A stretch of DNA of 64,000 nucleotides, from assembly GCA_963920575.1 (NCBI GenBank), contig OY986966.1:29088581-29152580 (forward strand), written 5' to 3'. Both the position numbers and the translations under genes were made by a program. A model generated the notes under the pieces. It was not told where the DNA came from and did not search any database. It saw only the letters and a list, made by a program, of their open reading frames with translations. The DNA is from Narthecium ossifragum (taxonomy: Eukaryota; Streptophyta; Magnoliopsida; Dioscoreales; Nartheciaceae). Shown here one piece after another: positions 19,650-31,458 of the stretch (positions are counted from its first letter, which is position 1; the number at the start of each line of letters is the position of its first letter).

Positions 19650-20948
19650 ATGCCTTCCGTCGAAGAGGAGCAGGAGCGGGCCGTCTTCGATGAGGTCGAT
19701 GAAGATGACGACGTATCCGATGACACGGACGACGACGACGACGACGACGACGAAGAGGACCTCGAGGACGCCGCCGCGGCCGCGCCACCGCCGCCTCCTG
19801 TAGCCGCCGCGGCCGCGGCCACCGTCGCCGCCGGTGATACTAATTCCTCCCCCTCAACCTCCACCTCCTCCGATCGGGCTCTAAACCCTAACCCTAACCC
19901 TAACAACGGATCCGCCCAACTCCAGCCTCTCCCAACGGCACCACCAGTGGCCGTGAACGTAGGAGGAGGCGGAGATATGATGTTGGTGGTTGCGGCGGGG
20001 GAGCAGAGGAAGCCGCCGCCGCCGGTGGCGGGGTACGACGAGACTCGGCGGCTGTTCCAGAGGCTGTGGACTGACGAGGACGAGCTGGTGATTCTCCAAG
20101 GGTTTTTGGACTTCATATCGCAGCGGGGAACGATGCACGCTTCGCACCAGCACGACACGGGGCCGTTCTACGAGCAGGTTAGGGCGCAGTTGCAGCTGGA
20201 CTTCACCAAGAACCAGCTCATCGAGAAGCTACGCCGCCTCAAGAAGAAGTTCCGCACCGTGGCTTCGCGGATGGGGTCCCATGGCAAGGACTTCGCCTTC
20301 AAGAGCCCACACGAACAAGCCACATTCGAGATCTCGCGCAAGATCTGGAGCTCTCACCTCAAGAGATCTCGGGACGGTGGCGATGACGATGATCTCCTTA
20401 ACATACCCATCAAAAGCGACGAGGGCGCAATGGATCCCTCCGCCGGCGATCGGGGGACGTCCGCCTCGAGGTCTCGCAGGCGCCGGAGGAGGTACGCCTC
20501 TGTGGACGCCGCAGGGGCCGTTGGAGTCCCCGTTATGGAGATCTCCCCTTCTCCCGCTGTGATGGGCAACCACCACCATCATCAAAAAACTCCTTTGCCG
20601 CCACCGGTTATGCCGGCAGCGGAGACGGCGCCGGTGACGAGCGTGATCGAGGAGACTGTTCGGAGCTGCCTCTCGCCGCTGTTCAAGGAGCTGCTCAATT
20701 CAGCGATCGGCGGGGCAGGGATGGGTGGTGGGGCATTGGGATTGAGCCTGATGCCCCTAAGCTTCCCCGGTGGCATCGCTGGTAACTTACCGCCTACTGG
20801 CTCAGGAGGGGCGGCGGCGGCGGCGGTGGACGAGAAGTGGAGGAATCAGCAGATTCTGGAGCTGGAGGTGTTCTTGAAGCGGACGGAGCTCGTGCAGGAC
20901 CAGGTCAAGAAGACCCTCGAGGAGCTCCGGGCTATGGGCTCCTCTTAA
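19650..20948 (+). CDS. GeBP/Storekeeper-family DNA-binding regulator
   Basis: An intronless frame of 432 residues from MPSVEEE. An in-frame ATG at 19491 would add 53 low-complexity residues; I prefer the later start because the extra stretch reads like translated leader. The protein opens with a long Asp/Glu run (about 12-39), then Ala- and Pro-rich segments. The GeBP domain (about 135-234) contains LWTDEDELVILQGFLDF and the basic RLRRLKKKFR-like helix that pairs with it. A basic RSRRRRRR stretch follows, and the C-terminal ~40 residues form a predicted helix with heptad leucines (EVFLKRTELVQDQV). This order is that of plant GeBP/GPL proteins, nuclear regulators linked to cytokinin response and leaf development. 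The gene is very GC-rich compared with its surroundings. Confidence 0.88.
   Translation: MPSVEEEQERAVFDEVDEDDDVSDDTDDDDDDDDEEDLEDAAAAAPPPPPVAAAAAATVAAGDTNSSPSTSTSSDRALNPNPNPNNGSAQLQPLPTAPPVAVNVGGGGDMMLVVAAGEQRKPPPPVAGYDETRRLFQRLWTDEDELVILQGFLDFISQRGTMHASHQHDTGPFYEQVRAQLQLDFTKNQLIEKLRRLKKKFRTVASRMGSHGKDFAFKSPHEQATFEISRKIWSSHLKRSRDGGDDDDLLNIPIKSDEGAMDPSAGDRGTSASRSRRRRRRYASVDAAGAVGVPVMEISPSPAVMGNHHHHQKTPLPPPVMPAAETAPVTSVIEETVRSCLSPLFKELLNSAIGGAGMGGGALGLSLMPLSFPGGIAGNLPPTGSGGAAAAAVDEKWRNQQILELEVFLKRTELVQDQVKKTLEELRAMGSS
19882..19904 (+). repeat. Telomere-like CCCTAA repeats within GeBP coding sequence
   Basis: Three CCCTAA units follow a TAAA and are translated in frame as an Asn-Pro repeat. The unit is the six-base CCCTAA form rather than the usual plant seven-base CCCTAAA. 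Confidence 0.8.
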
Positions 20949-22670
20949 CTGCAAGGGTATTGTTTCCCCTAGACTTTTTTATCTACTCTGCTTTCTTTGC
21001 TTTTATGGATGGATGGATGGATGGATGATCTCCTAGTTTGGAGAAATTAAAGTTCTAGTTTGAAGTTAAGTAGTCTAGTTTGGAACATGGTATAGCTGGC
21101 TGTCTTTGAAAAATAATCCTTCTTTTATTTAGTCCAAGGATCTTTGAGTTGGAAAATGCTTCGTTTGTTGGTGGAATTGTATATTTATCTGTAGGTAATT
21201 CTGGTCTTTGTGGTGGCTTATATATTATTATTCTTCAAGTTTGGTGAGATGTTCTTTTTTTTCTTTTTCTTTTTCTCTTTTCATTTTTTGTGGATGAGAT
21301 AGGTTAGAAGTGGTTTGAGTCGCCATTAGAGAGTACTGGAGGTTTTCTAGAAGTGTTTATTCACAATGAGTTGTCATTAGAAGAACTGTATTGCCGTTTT
21401 GGTTTCGTCTCATGAAGCTTTGGGTTATCCACACATGATTGATCAAAGTCCTTTATTGTTAGCGTATCATATGCTACTATATACTATTGGATTCTAGTGT
21501 CTGATGTGAGATAATAAAAAAAAAATTTATCCTGCGGAATGTCGTATGGAATCATGGTTGTTATACAGAGTATTGCATACATATCAGGCTATTAGACTGC
21601 TGTTCATTTTGATTTTCAGTGCAAAATCAAAATGAGAATGCAATGCAGTGTTTGGTCCAAACCAGATGGGGGTGAAGATGATGGTCAGTCTAAACAAATG
21701 TCTTTTGATAATTGTCTTTGAAAGCTAAATTACTGGAACCAATACCACCATATCGTGAATATGGTTAAACAGGAGTGCTCATGCCCCGCTGCACTGCATG
21801 AACTATTTGTAATTTTGTACTCCCTAGAGCTCAGGCCATCTTCAGTTAGGTTGCAATCCAGAAAACAGCCTCTCTTATCCTTGAGGAACAACCTATGGGA
21901 AATGCTGATAACTATATTCGTCTCCAATAATATCACGACCCATATGAGGAACTTTTATCGTGCGGAAGTGCCGTTCTGTTTTTATGGTGCGATGCCTAAC
22001 AGTGCTTAACATCACACGGCTAACCCATCAAGCCTTTCCTCAGTAGTCCAAGCAAAACTTTGCCTAAGAGCATGTGAACCAAGCAGTGACCAGGCCACCC
22101 CATCTGCCAAACCCATCACCTCGGCCCAGATCTTGGCCAGGCCCTTCCCACGAGGCCACAATCTCTACCCATTATTAAGGTGCATTAGAAAACCCACATC
22201 TAGGTGGATGTGCTCACAAATAGAGCACCGGATACATAATTGATGTAGCGTGAAATTTTGGAATTAATATTGGAGCACAAAGTTTCACAAGACTTATTCT
22301 AGTGAGCCCTCCAATGAATAACAATAAAACGGAACGTAGTATATATAAGATGGACACCAGAAAAATCCATCCAAGGATCAATCTGGCTTCACTGGGAAAA
22401 TCCATCAGAAATAAACGCATACCAAATTACATTTCAACTGGAGCAAATAATTAGTGTATAAAGAGCTCTCCTCCTTAGAATCTTATTCATATCTGATACT
22501 TAATTAGGTACAAGATACCCTCCCTTCTCAAGAAAATCACAGCCCAAGTATGTCCCTAATTAAGTTCAGATGCTGGTGTACACATAAAAATACGTACTAA
22601 CCCTGTCAATGTGACAATGTGTGACACCTCATGACGGCAAACTATACAAAAGAACTCTCTCTCATATTAG
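20949..22670. other. Intergenic region between GeBP and WRKY genes
   Basis: Contains a (GGAT)n run at about 21006-21027 in the GeBP 3' UTR, T-rich tracts near 21250-21290, and the downstream region of the WRKY gene. No coding frame with family features was found. Confidence 0.5.
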
Positions 22671-23749
22671 CTAGTTAGTCGTAGAAAAGGATGTGCAAGA
22701 ATGGGGAAGCTGAGGTGATCCAGGAACAGGAAACGGCATAGAAGGAGAACCATTGTTAGCACCGGTGCCATTGTTGGTGGCCCGAGGAGCACCCATGATA
22801 GATGAAATAGCTGCAGCCAGTGCGGCGGTGAAGTTAGGATCGGATGTAATAGCTGCAGTGACCGTCTCCACCACCGATGGCGGCCGAGGTGGGAAGTGCG
22901 TTAGTGCTCCCGCCGGAAGAGCCAAGCCCGGCAGCTTCTGATTCATTAGAATAGGCAGTGACAGAGGGAACGGCACCGGCGAAGGCTGTGGGCGGTGGAG
23001 CTGGAGAGGGCCCGGCGGCTGAGTCAGGTCGAGCGTGATGGTCGGAAAGGGAGCAGACGCCGAGAGGGTGGCCATGGTGGAGGCGTAGGGCAATGGATTG
23101 AAGAAGCCAGGAGGAGGGTTCATGAGAGAGTCTCTGCTTGTTGTTGAGCCGGATAGGAGCATGGTTGCGGCGGCCGTTGTGGTTTGAGCCATGGTGGTGG
23201 CAGCCGGAGGTAGAGGGTGGTTGTGACTGCCTTCGTAGGTGGTGATCAGGATGGTCTTGTCTTCAGCGCATCTTTGCACCTGTTGCACATACGAGAGAGA
23301 GAAAGAGAGAGCCTTTTAATTAACACGTACAACTCAATTAAGCAGGATATATAGAACACTGACTCTTCTTGATCGAACCAAACAACAAACAATTGACACT
23401 CTAGAAATCTTGCAGATCATCATTTACTTGGTTAATCTGTCCGTCAAAAAATGTAACTGAAACCTCTATAGAAGAAAATTAAGATCATACTGAGAAAATA
23501 TGAATCATTTGCATCATATGTACGTGTCCTAAATTTGCAACGAGAAACTTCATTGTTAAATCGAGATCTAGCAGTGAGTCTCACACGATCAAGAATCTAG
23601 TGGGCTTACGCGCTATTACGAACCTTTCAACATGTCGACTAAATGGGAAAGAATATATGCAGACAACTGAGGACTCTATCTTTTTGCTCAAACCAAACAA
23701 TGGACTCTAAAAGCTTGCAGAATCCTATTTATGGGGAGCTAAATATCTC

Positions 23750-23780
<31 letters not shown>

Positions 23781-25193
23781 AGATTTGCAGTGATCAGAAG
23801 CTTCATTAAATGCATTTTTCCAGATCTAGCAGTCTGGAAAAATGATGATAAAAATGTCCAAGAATAAATTTGAGCTTGATTTAATTACCTGCTTTCTGAC
23901 AGGACATCCGCCGGCCATGGTGCAACGGTAGTAAGCTCGCGGGCATGGATTTCCCTTGGCCATCTTCTGTCCATATTTTCTCCATTGGCAACCATCACTT
24001 ATCTGCAAACCACATCGATCGATCACTTTAATTTCTTCAGCAAGCTGATATATATATATATATATATGCAATATATTCAACCTAGCTAGTTACTAATTAA
24101 GGATGCCTTACGTACGTACCATAGGTGCCTCAGATCGAGCGCGAACTGATACTCTCGCCCTGCGACATGGGAGCTGATCCGAAGATTGATCGGCGCTCTT
24201 TTCATTAGATAGCTTCTGAATCTTGCTAGGTGCCCGCCAGTCTACCGGGGATGCCGGTCCCGATGGACCTTCATCAAGAAACAGCTGCCTCTTTGGGAAG
24301 GTGACGATGTCTCGCTCCTTGGAAAGCGCTTCGATACTGTTGCTCAGACATGGTGACTGCTCTTCATCTCCGTTGCCGGACTCCGACGGTTCCTCAGTAT
24401 TTCGAACCCTTATTCGCCCAGGTTCTATGAATTGTTCGGCCGATGATGGTCGCGGGCTTGGTGTGTGGATTCCATTTTCCTTCTGATGAATCAAGGAGAA
24501 TCCAAACAATAGCAAAGGATTACTAAACGCACCTAATTAAGTGTACGTAATGGTTGTATCTCAATTAATTAGATATGCTAAATAATGTAAATCTCATTAC
24601 TGTATACTAATAACGTACTCAACAATTAATAAGTTGTATGTTATATAACATTCATGATGTGAATCATCTGAATCTAGAAGTCTAGAGCTGATTGATTATG
24701 AACTGGCCGGGATAAGATCCTACGTACGTATAAGTTCAGTGATGATCAAGAAGTAGTACTCAGTACTCTACCTGCCGGTGATCGATCTCATTCGGCTGTT
24801 GCTGCATCGCCACAAGAACGTGGGATAGAAGAGCATTGTAATTCTTGGTAAGCTGATCTAACATGGTCCTCAACCTCCGGTTCTCATCGCTAACACGCCC
24901 TAACTCGCCTTGAAGCATAATAAACTGCAACCATATATATAACCATATATAGATAGTCTCAAAAGAAATTTATAGGATTAACATTAATTAGTCAACATGA
25001 ATTTGACTGATCAACATTAGATTTTCATCAAAAAGAAAAAGAGGGGAAAGAAAAAACTTCAGAACTCACGTTGCTATTGCTGGGTTTCTTCTCCTTCTCC
25101 TTCTTCCCTTCCAACAAAGGCAGGCCAGCCCCAGAGTCCACAGTCAGCAGATGCAATCCGGTCTGCCAAACAGATAAGAAATCAATTAGTCAC

Positions 25194-25241
<48 letters not shown>

Positions 25242-25843
25242 ACATAATTAGCTTGACTTGTATAAATTCAGATCTAGCATCCACTGAAGACATCATGTTT
25301 GAGTTGAGATATCGATTTCTTGAGACTATGAACTTTATAAGCCCCAGAACTTACTTTGACCAACAGCTAATTAGATGATCCTATGGTCGAAAAATGATTC
25401 AAATAGTAACCAAAAAGACCCCCACAAATTGATGCATGCCGCTGTGATTTACGATCGTGCATGACCATCGAAAACATTCTCAATTCAATAGAATTTCACT
25501 GAAAAAAGGAAGATCGAAGACCAGAAGAAAATTAAAAAAAACTCGACCGATCTATCAAATATATATCTCAGGATCGATCGATCTAATTCCCCATGCACGA
25601 TAGACTTTTAAAAACTCAACACTCAATCCTTACATTTATGGTAGACTCGGCACGAGCCGATGCTTCCTCCGGCGGCTCGCCTCTGCTGCCTTTCATGGCG
25701 GCCTCGTCTCTCCGCCTGCTCTCCGAGAAGAAATCCAGCTCCTTGATCATGACCGGCTGATCCGCTGGCTCGTTGGCGTTGCCGGAGCCATGCCCGGCGA
25801 AACCCCCGGATTGCAAGAGTGCCATTTCTATGGGCCTTTCCAT
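22671..25843 (-). CDS. WRKY transcription factor, group IIb (WRKY6/31/42-like)
   Basis: Six exons: 25843-25634, 25162-25070, 24924-24772, 24482-24120, 24002-23889 and 23279-22671. All are in phase 0 and total 513 residues. Exon 1 carries a short conserved patch (IKELDFFSE). Exon 2 has a Lys-rich stretch. Exon 3 encodes a coiled coil (about 104-140, with [18 protein letters not shown]) for dimerisation. The WRKY domain has WRKYGQK at 280-286 and a zinc knuckle C300-X5-C306-X23-H330-X-H332. An intron splits the domain right after PVRKQ, the 'VQR' position typical of groups IIa and IIb. The tail is rich in Pro, Ala and Thr. Group IIb factors act in phosphate, senescence and defence responses; the exact role here is unknown. 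The start could also be the Met at residue 7. Confidence 0.95.
25196..25234. repeat. (AT)n microsatellite in WRKY intron 1
   Basis: About 18 AT units in the first intron. Shorter TA runs occur in later introns near 23753-23774 and 24051-24066. Confidence 0.9.
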
Positions 25844-26030
25844 TAATTACTAGCTACTAGCTACTAGGAAGAGATCGATCGATAGATAAAAGAGAGGTAA
25901 GGCAAGGCCGTAAGGGAGATCGAGGAGGTGTAATAACTAACAATAAGAAACAAAAGAGCGGATGGTGCTGATTGGAGTCTTTGCTTAAGTAAGCCCTCTG
26001 GACCAATAAAAAGATGAGGCTGGCCCTACT

Positions 26031-26461
26031 GTCAACGGGTCGGGTTCTTCTTATCTTGTCCTTCGTGAACCCGTATTAAAAAAAAAAAATTGATCCAATA
26101 GTTATACTAGTGAGAGAGTAGAAGAATTCGGTTAAACGAGCTATCGGGTATCGGAGCTCCGTTTTTTATTACGATGGTGGAGAGGTCCGGTTCTCGCGCC
26201 GGCAGGGGGATGGCGTCCCGTTTGACGTTTGGATGACAGCTGGCGGCGTGCGAGGGTCGTCATGGCGCGAAACGGTGGGAAGGAAAGCCGGATCTCCGTC
26301 AACTCGCCGTCTGACTTGACGGCGTCAGCCTCCGCCTTCGCGCCCCCCCCCCCCACCCACGTGCGAGTCTCTCTCCAGTCAACGAGCTTGACGGCACGGC
26401 TCTCTGACGGTAGTTAGGCGGTGGGCCCCTACAAAGAGGTGGATACCTAACCCGACTTGAC
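26031..26461. promoter_or_regulatory. W-box core cluster upstream of the WRKY gene
   Basis: Seven TTGAC/GTCAA cores occur within 431 bases: 26031, 26222, 26298, 26316, 26378, 26388 and 26457. They lie 190-620 bases upstream of the WRKY start codon. TTGAC is the core recognised by WRKY domains, so auto- or cross-regulation is likely but inferred. The segment is GC-rich and includes a poly-C run at 26343-26354. Confidence 0.6.
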
Positions 26462-27415
26462 TCCGCTCCGTTGCCACGTCACCTTATCCCGCCACGTCAT
26501 CTTACCTCGGTTCATTTTGCCCCTCTCCGTCCGTTCTCAACCCGCAAGGCAGCTTAACTAAATCAATCCCAACACTGCTACGTATAGTAGATGACTTAAT
26601 TAAGACTAGTCACAAAAACTCCTCAATAATTAATTAATATTGGCCAAACTCGTATATATACCTTTGAGAATTGAAATTATTCGACATTTAATAATACACA
26701 TGCGTATGGTTTTCGTTGAAAAATATTATTAATTAATTTAGTTGGATATATATATATATATATATGCAAGAAATCACTTTCACGTGGAGACTTTACTCGA
26801 AAAAAATCAAGGGAGGAAAGTAGTTTTATTTGTTGGAATCCAAGGAAGTATGAAATGATACGCAAAAGCTTGTGTCTGCTTGTGATGGAGTTTAACTTGG
26901 GGGCCGGAGAGACAACTAGTGTTGAGAAGGAGAGAAACTTAGCAAGACAGCGATTAAGACAAGACTGGCTAGCTAGCTGCAACTTCAAGTTGACGTTCAG
27001 TACGAATGGTCATACATAAAACAATGGCCGAAAGCTCTGAAATAGTGATCATGATTCCATGCAGATGCTGCTTATTCAATCTATGATTGCGAAATGCAAG
27101 ACTTTAGGAAGAAAATAGGTTGCATGTCAATTTTCTCTTACGATATATATATATATATAAGCCACTTTTTTAAGACTCTATAAATATTGATATATATATA
27201 ACCCCTCGACCCTTGCTGGTTCATATAATCCCCGAGCTCGAATCCTTTAGGCTCTTATTAATTAGTGTGAACGTACTCATGCATGGTCATTTGAGCCCAG
27301 CCCACAAGTCGTGAGGAACTGAGGATGATGGTTGTCCAACAATTGATATAAACGTATGAGCTCATCACTTCCCTACCTTTTATTTAATAATAATTTGTGT
27401 TCATCACAACTGGGA

Positions 27416-27455
<40 letters not shown>

Positions 27456-27836
27456 TAGGTGTAATATATATACAATATGGATCTATTAATGGAGCTTAAT
27501 TAATTAAATCACTGGAAGTAGTGTGTATGTTTTGCAGTACAACTACTGACTTAGGTCACCCATCGATGATTGTCAAAGAACAGCTTAATATCCAAATTAG
27601 TAAATTCACAGAGGTGGCTCATGCATTAGAGGACCAATTAAGGTAAGAGAGATTATAAGGTCCCCACACAAGTGCATGTACCTAGCTTAGAGGGTTATAG
27701 GGACCTTATTTGTGCCATAAACATGTAAACTATTTGCGATGTACGTGGTTTGCGTGCATATGAGTAGCCCAAAATAGGATAGCATTATCAGCATGCATTA
27801 TTGGTGGACCTCTCGCTGGCTGGATGTGGACACTGG
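26462..27836. other. AT-rich intergenic DNA with (AT)n runs
   Basis: No gene seen. AT microsatellites lie at about 26747-26766, 27145-27158 and 27418-27451 (the longest, about 17 units). TAATTAAT and CTAGCTAG short palindromes are frequent. Confidence 0.6.
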
Positions 27837-27848
27837 TCATGGATTAAT

Positions 27849-27849
<1 letters not shown>

Positions 27850-27882
<33 letters not shown>

Positions 27883-27915
27883 TGTGGTCATGGATTAATG
27901 ACTACGGCGCGCGTG

Positions 27916-27968
<53 letters not shown>
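27850..27968. repeat. Compound (GA)n microsatellite
   Basis: Two long GA runs (27850-27879 and 27914-27968, the second with GAAA interruptions) flank a repeated GTCATGGATTAATGA segment, so the pair probably arose by a local duplication. Confidence 0.85.
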
Positions 27969-27971
<3 letters not shown>

Positions 27972-27989
27972 CTCGGAAGAGGTCTCCGT

Positions 27990-28385
27990 TCACAAGAATA
28001 TATATCTCTCCTGAGCTTATATCGAAAAAAATCTACATCTCATGAATTATCTAAAATATATGAAAGTAGATATAAAAATATAAATAGAAAAACCAAATAA
28101 ATAGGAAATAATGCACATGAATTTTAACCTGAAAAAACCCTCATGAGAGAAAATCACATGTTCAACACATGACTAGGCAAAACAATCCATTAATAGAAAA
28201 GGTACCGTCACACAAGTTAACACTCGAACTCCCTGTATCGACACCTCGGTTATAAGCCGCTGTCCTATGTACTTGCTCAACTCCTAGAAACACAGTCCAA
28301 AACTCTTCTCCTCTTGACTGTTCGCCTCCGCACGCACTCATATCGTCACATCGCGCTCGCTATAACCGCTCCGCTTCATTGATCA
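27990..28385. repeat. Dispersed repeat, copy 1 (related to 57380-57680)
   Basis: Shares an ordered series of blocks with the copy near 57.4 kb: an A-rich start, then TGAAAAAACCCTCA, then a segment ending in ACACAAGTTA, CGAACTC and CTTGCTCAACTCCT. It follows a GA-rich tract here, and the second copy is followed by a CT-rich tract. The features suggest an LTR or LTR-derived fragment, but no clean ends or target duplication were found. Confidence 0.5.
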
Positions 28386-29798
28386 TATACTTATGTATTT
28401 ATTTATGTATTGACCGGCATGGCTAAGATTTTTATATAACAAGAGATAAGGATTCTATATGTTTCTGGATTAAATTTGTAAAGGGTCTATGTATACATGA
28501 TGTTGGCACCTTCCTAAAATGAGAACACGAAGGCTAGCTAGGTCGTGCCATGCATCTGAGATTCTGAATGGACATGATATATATATATATAAATGAGAAG
28601 CATCTAGCTACATTCTTTGAAGTAAATCTACTTAATTTCCCATCTATAAAATTAGTGACAAAGACTCATGTACATGACCATCTCCTCACAAGCTCGCACT
28701 AAAAAATGCTAATTAAGTAACCAATATATATCTAGTATTCCAAGAACGAAGTAATATTTGAATGTAGCTGCAAGCTAGCTAGGTCATGGTGCATTGTTGT
28801 GCTTCTATCTAGCTAGCTTGGTGGAGACACTTTGATGCTAATTTGGAAGGCGAATTCTCACGCATCTATATACAGCTCAAATGCCGTATTGATAAAGTCA
28901 TAACGTTGAAGAGAAGCACCCAATTAGTTGAAAAGGAATCCAATTTTTCTGTCCTACTAGAAGAAAATTTTCACTGACACAATAATCGATCAGTGTGAAT
29001 CACTACCATTCATTTTCCTTCTGGAATCTGACCAAAAATTTTAACTTCGCCATCCATGTGGCTGAGGGAGACAGGGTTGGAACTCTTGAATCGAATCGAT
29101 CGGCTCTATTAATTTTATGTTAACTTCACCAACTAAATAACCAAGAGTTTAAGTTGATAGCTAGGAATTAATTAATTAATTAGGTGTGTGGGAGGATGCA
29201 TGTCAAAAAGAATTGAAGGAGAAAGATCCAAAGGCGGAAGGAAAAAAAACAAGGGGCGGTCGTGCGAGGGTCACATGCGACGTGCTTTAGGGTCAACAAA
29301 TGGAGCCCAAATATAGGAGGGATGAGATAGATATTTTTATTGGGCTTACTTTGTCAAAAAAAAAAGAAAAAAAAGAAGGACGAGAGAGAAAAGGTGGCAT
29401 GGCATGCAGTAAACGAAAGCGGCGCCCTAGCCAGCACTCCACGACGAAGGGTCTACAGTCATGCACCAGGCCACCACTGACCACCCTCCCTCCATTGGAC
29501 CCCCATGGCTTTCTCGTGGACTAAGAGATAGAGAAACAGAGCGGCTATCTAGAGAGTCTAGAAAGAGAGTGCATGGCTAGAGAGAGGCATATGAAAGAAA
29601 CGTATATATTTAGATTAATTAGTTTCCTTCTTCTCTTGATCGATCTCCAAAGACTCCTTTTTGGAAACTTAATATAAAAAAAGCTTGACCTCTAATTCTT
29701 CTCATGTGTTCATGTACTCTCAGGTAGATCTGGAGATTTCTTGTAAGACCGGAATCTACCTATAGCTAGCCTTTTTCTTTTCTTTGTCACTACCTAAC
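28386..29798. other. Intergenic, no gene seen
   Basis: AT-rich sequence with many CTAGCTAG and TTAATTAA motifs and a short (AT)n at about 28580-28592. Short open frames near 29300-29500 are unsupported. Confidence 0.5.
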
Positions 29799-30887
29799 TG
29801 TTAGAACAGAAATTTTGATCGTTGATCGGGACTGTAATCAAGGTCAAAATCTATTTCCACATTCGAATATCAGGAGATTGTGGTTTAGTTCAACTCCTTC
29901 GAATGATCGAATCAGAGGTGTTGAAGTGTACAAAGAAGTAATTTGATTGATGATGGAGCTGATGGAAATGAAAAATGGGAAATGGAAGATGGAAAATGTG
30001 ATTTTATAGTAAATCTACTCCTAGGAAATTAATTATTGTAGCACTACTCCTAGGAAAATATGATAATTCTACTCCTATGGAAGAGATTAGTGTAGCACTA
30101 CTCTTAGAAATGAAGGACTTCAATGCATGAATTTAAAGGGAAGGAAAAGGCTTCATTAAGATGAAATAAGGCCACATTGATAAATATAAAAGGTTACATA
30201 AAGATAAAAAGTTGGTTTGCTTTGATGGTCGGGGCAGCCGTTTTCCTTCTTCCTCTTGGCTATTTATAGAGTTTCTGATAATCACTTTTGAACTGTCAGA
30301 AACTGCCTTGAAACTGTCAGAACTGCATAACTGGACGATATCTTCAGCTATTTACGAAACTACCATCAGATAGAGCTTCTTGTCTTCTACTGCGATTTGG
30401 TTGATGATGACCTTAGAATTTGATAAAACTCTGAGCATGAAAGTTGTAGGTTTTCGAATTATCTTTCTATCGGTCTAAAAACCAAGTCATTTGGATATCG
30501 TATGAGAAAGTTATGATCAAAACAATCAATCTGCATTAATAGCCATTATTATAATATGATCGATAAGAATTTGATCGATAGAGTTTGGTTTGATCAATGA
30601 AACTTAGGAATTCGTTCATTATTTACTCTTTTGCCACTAGAGACTTTGACTGCCATTTTGATACATCAAATGATTGAATTTGGAGATGACGTCAACAACA
30701 AAGTTGTAGATCTTTTTGTCCTCTTTCCAATGGTTCAAGAATCGATCAGTTTCGATACTTGATGTAAAAGTTATGGCCAAAATACTCTACTGTGTTGATA
30801 TTGAAGTATCTTTTGACCGATTGATAATATTTACGAAATTACTATTGATCTTATTAATCACTCAAATGACTATATTTATATCTAACA
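29799..30887 (-). mobile_element. Solo LTR, same family as the LTR retrotransposon at 51.7-56.7 kb
   Basis: Read on the minus strand it begins TGTTAGATATAAATATAG and ends TTCTGTTCTAACA, matching both ends of the LTRs at 51746 and 55439. Shared internal blocks include the TATAAATAGCC promoter motif and the 'AGGAGTAGATTTACC'-like repeats. It is flanked by a 5-bp target duplication CTAAC (29794-29798 and 30888-30892). No internal region remains, so it is a solo LTR formed by LTR-LTR recombination. It has diverged more than the two paired LTRs have. Confidence 0.9.
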
Positions 30888-30892
30888 CTAAC

Positions 30893-31450
30893 AATGAAAG
30901 CAGTCCGGGAAAATGAAAGAAAGAAAGCAAGCTATAAGAAAGTCATTATATTTACAATGTGTTCTGTTGTTCAGCATTGTGGAATTAAGAAGGAATTAAA
31001 ATATAAGTTCTTATTGTTAATTGGTTGTACAACAAATTAAAAGTTGTCGATCTGCGTGTGATCAACGTGCATTGGACGTACGTTTGCAAAACATTGAATT
31101 TTTAAATGAGGCCTGACTTGAATAATTACTAACAATCAATTCCAAAAATTACGACTGGTAGGAGAAAATTTCAGGAGAATTGTTTCGCCATGGATGGATG
31201 ATCAGTTTGAAAATATGTCACGCTAATTTTCCAGAAAGGAGCAAAAAGCCACCAACCTTGAAAATAAATATATAGATCCGGTCCTTCAACGCTAGCTAGT
31301 GCGCGCAGTAGTTATTCTTGAACAGTGAAAAAAATTGCCTATGTTGTTGAGTCAAATTTAGAACCAATTCAATCTGTTGGCTACTTTGATTTTTTTTTTT
31401 TTTTTTTTGTGGACTATTTGAGTGATTTGGAGTCCTTTGTCGTGTATTAT
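30893..31450. other. Intergenic, no gene seen
   Basis: AT-rich sequence with a poly-T run at about 31390-31408. No conserved coding frame found. Confidence 0.5.
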
Positions 31451-31458
31451 ATCTCTGT

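Noticed and set aside
19484..20158. Minus-strand 224-codon frame opposite the GeBP gene
   Set aside because: It mirrors the Asp/Ala-rich coding strand as Ser/Gly runs. The plus-strand GeBP domain explains the region.
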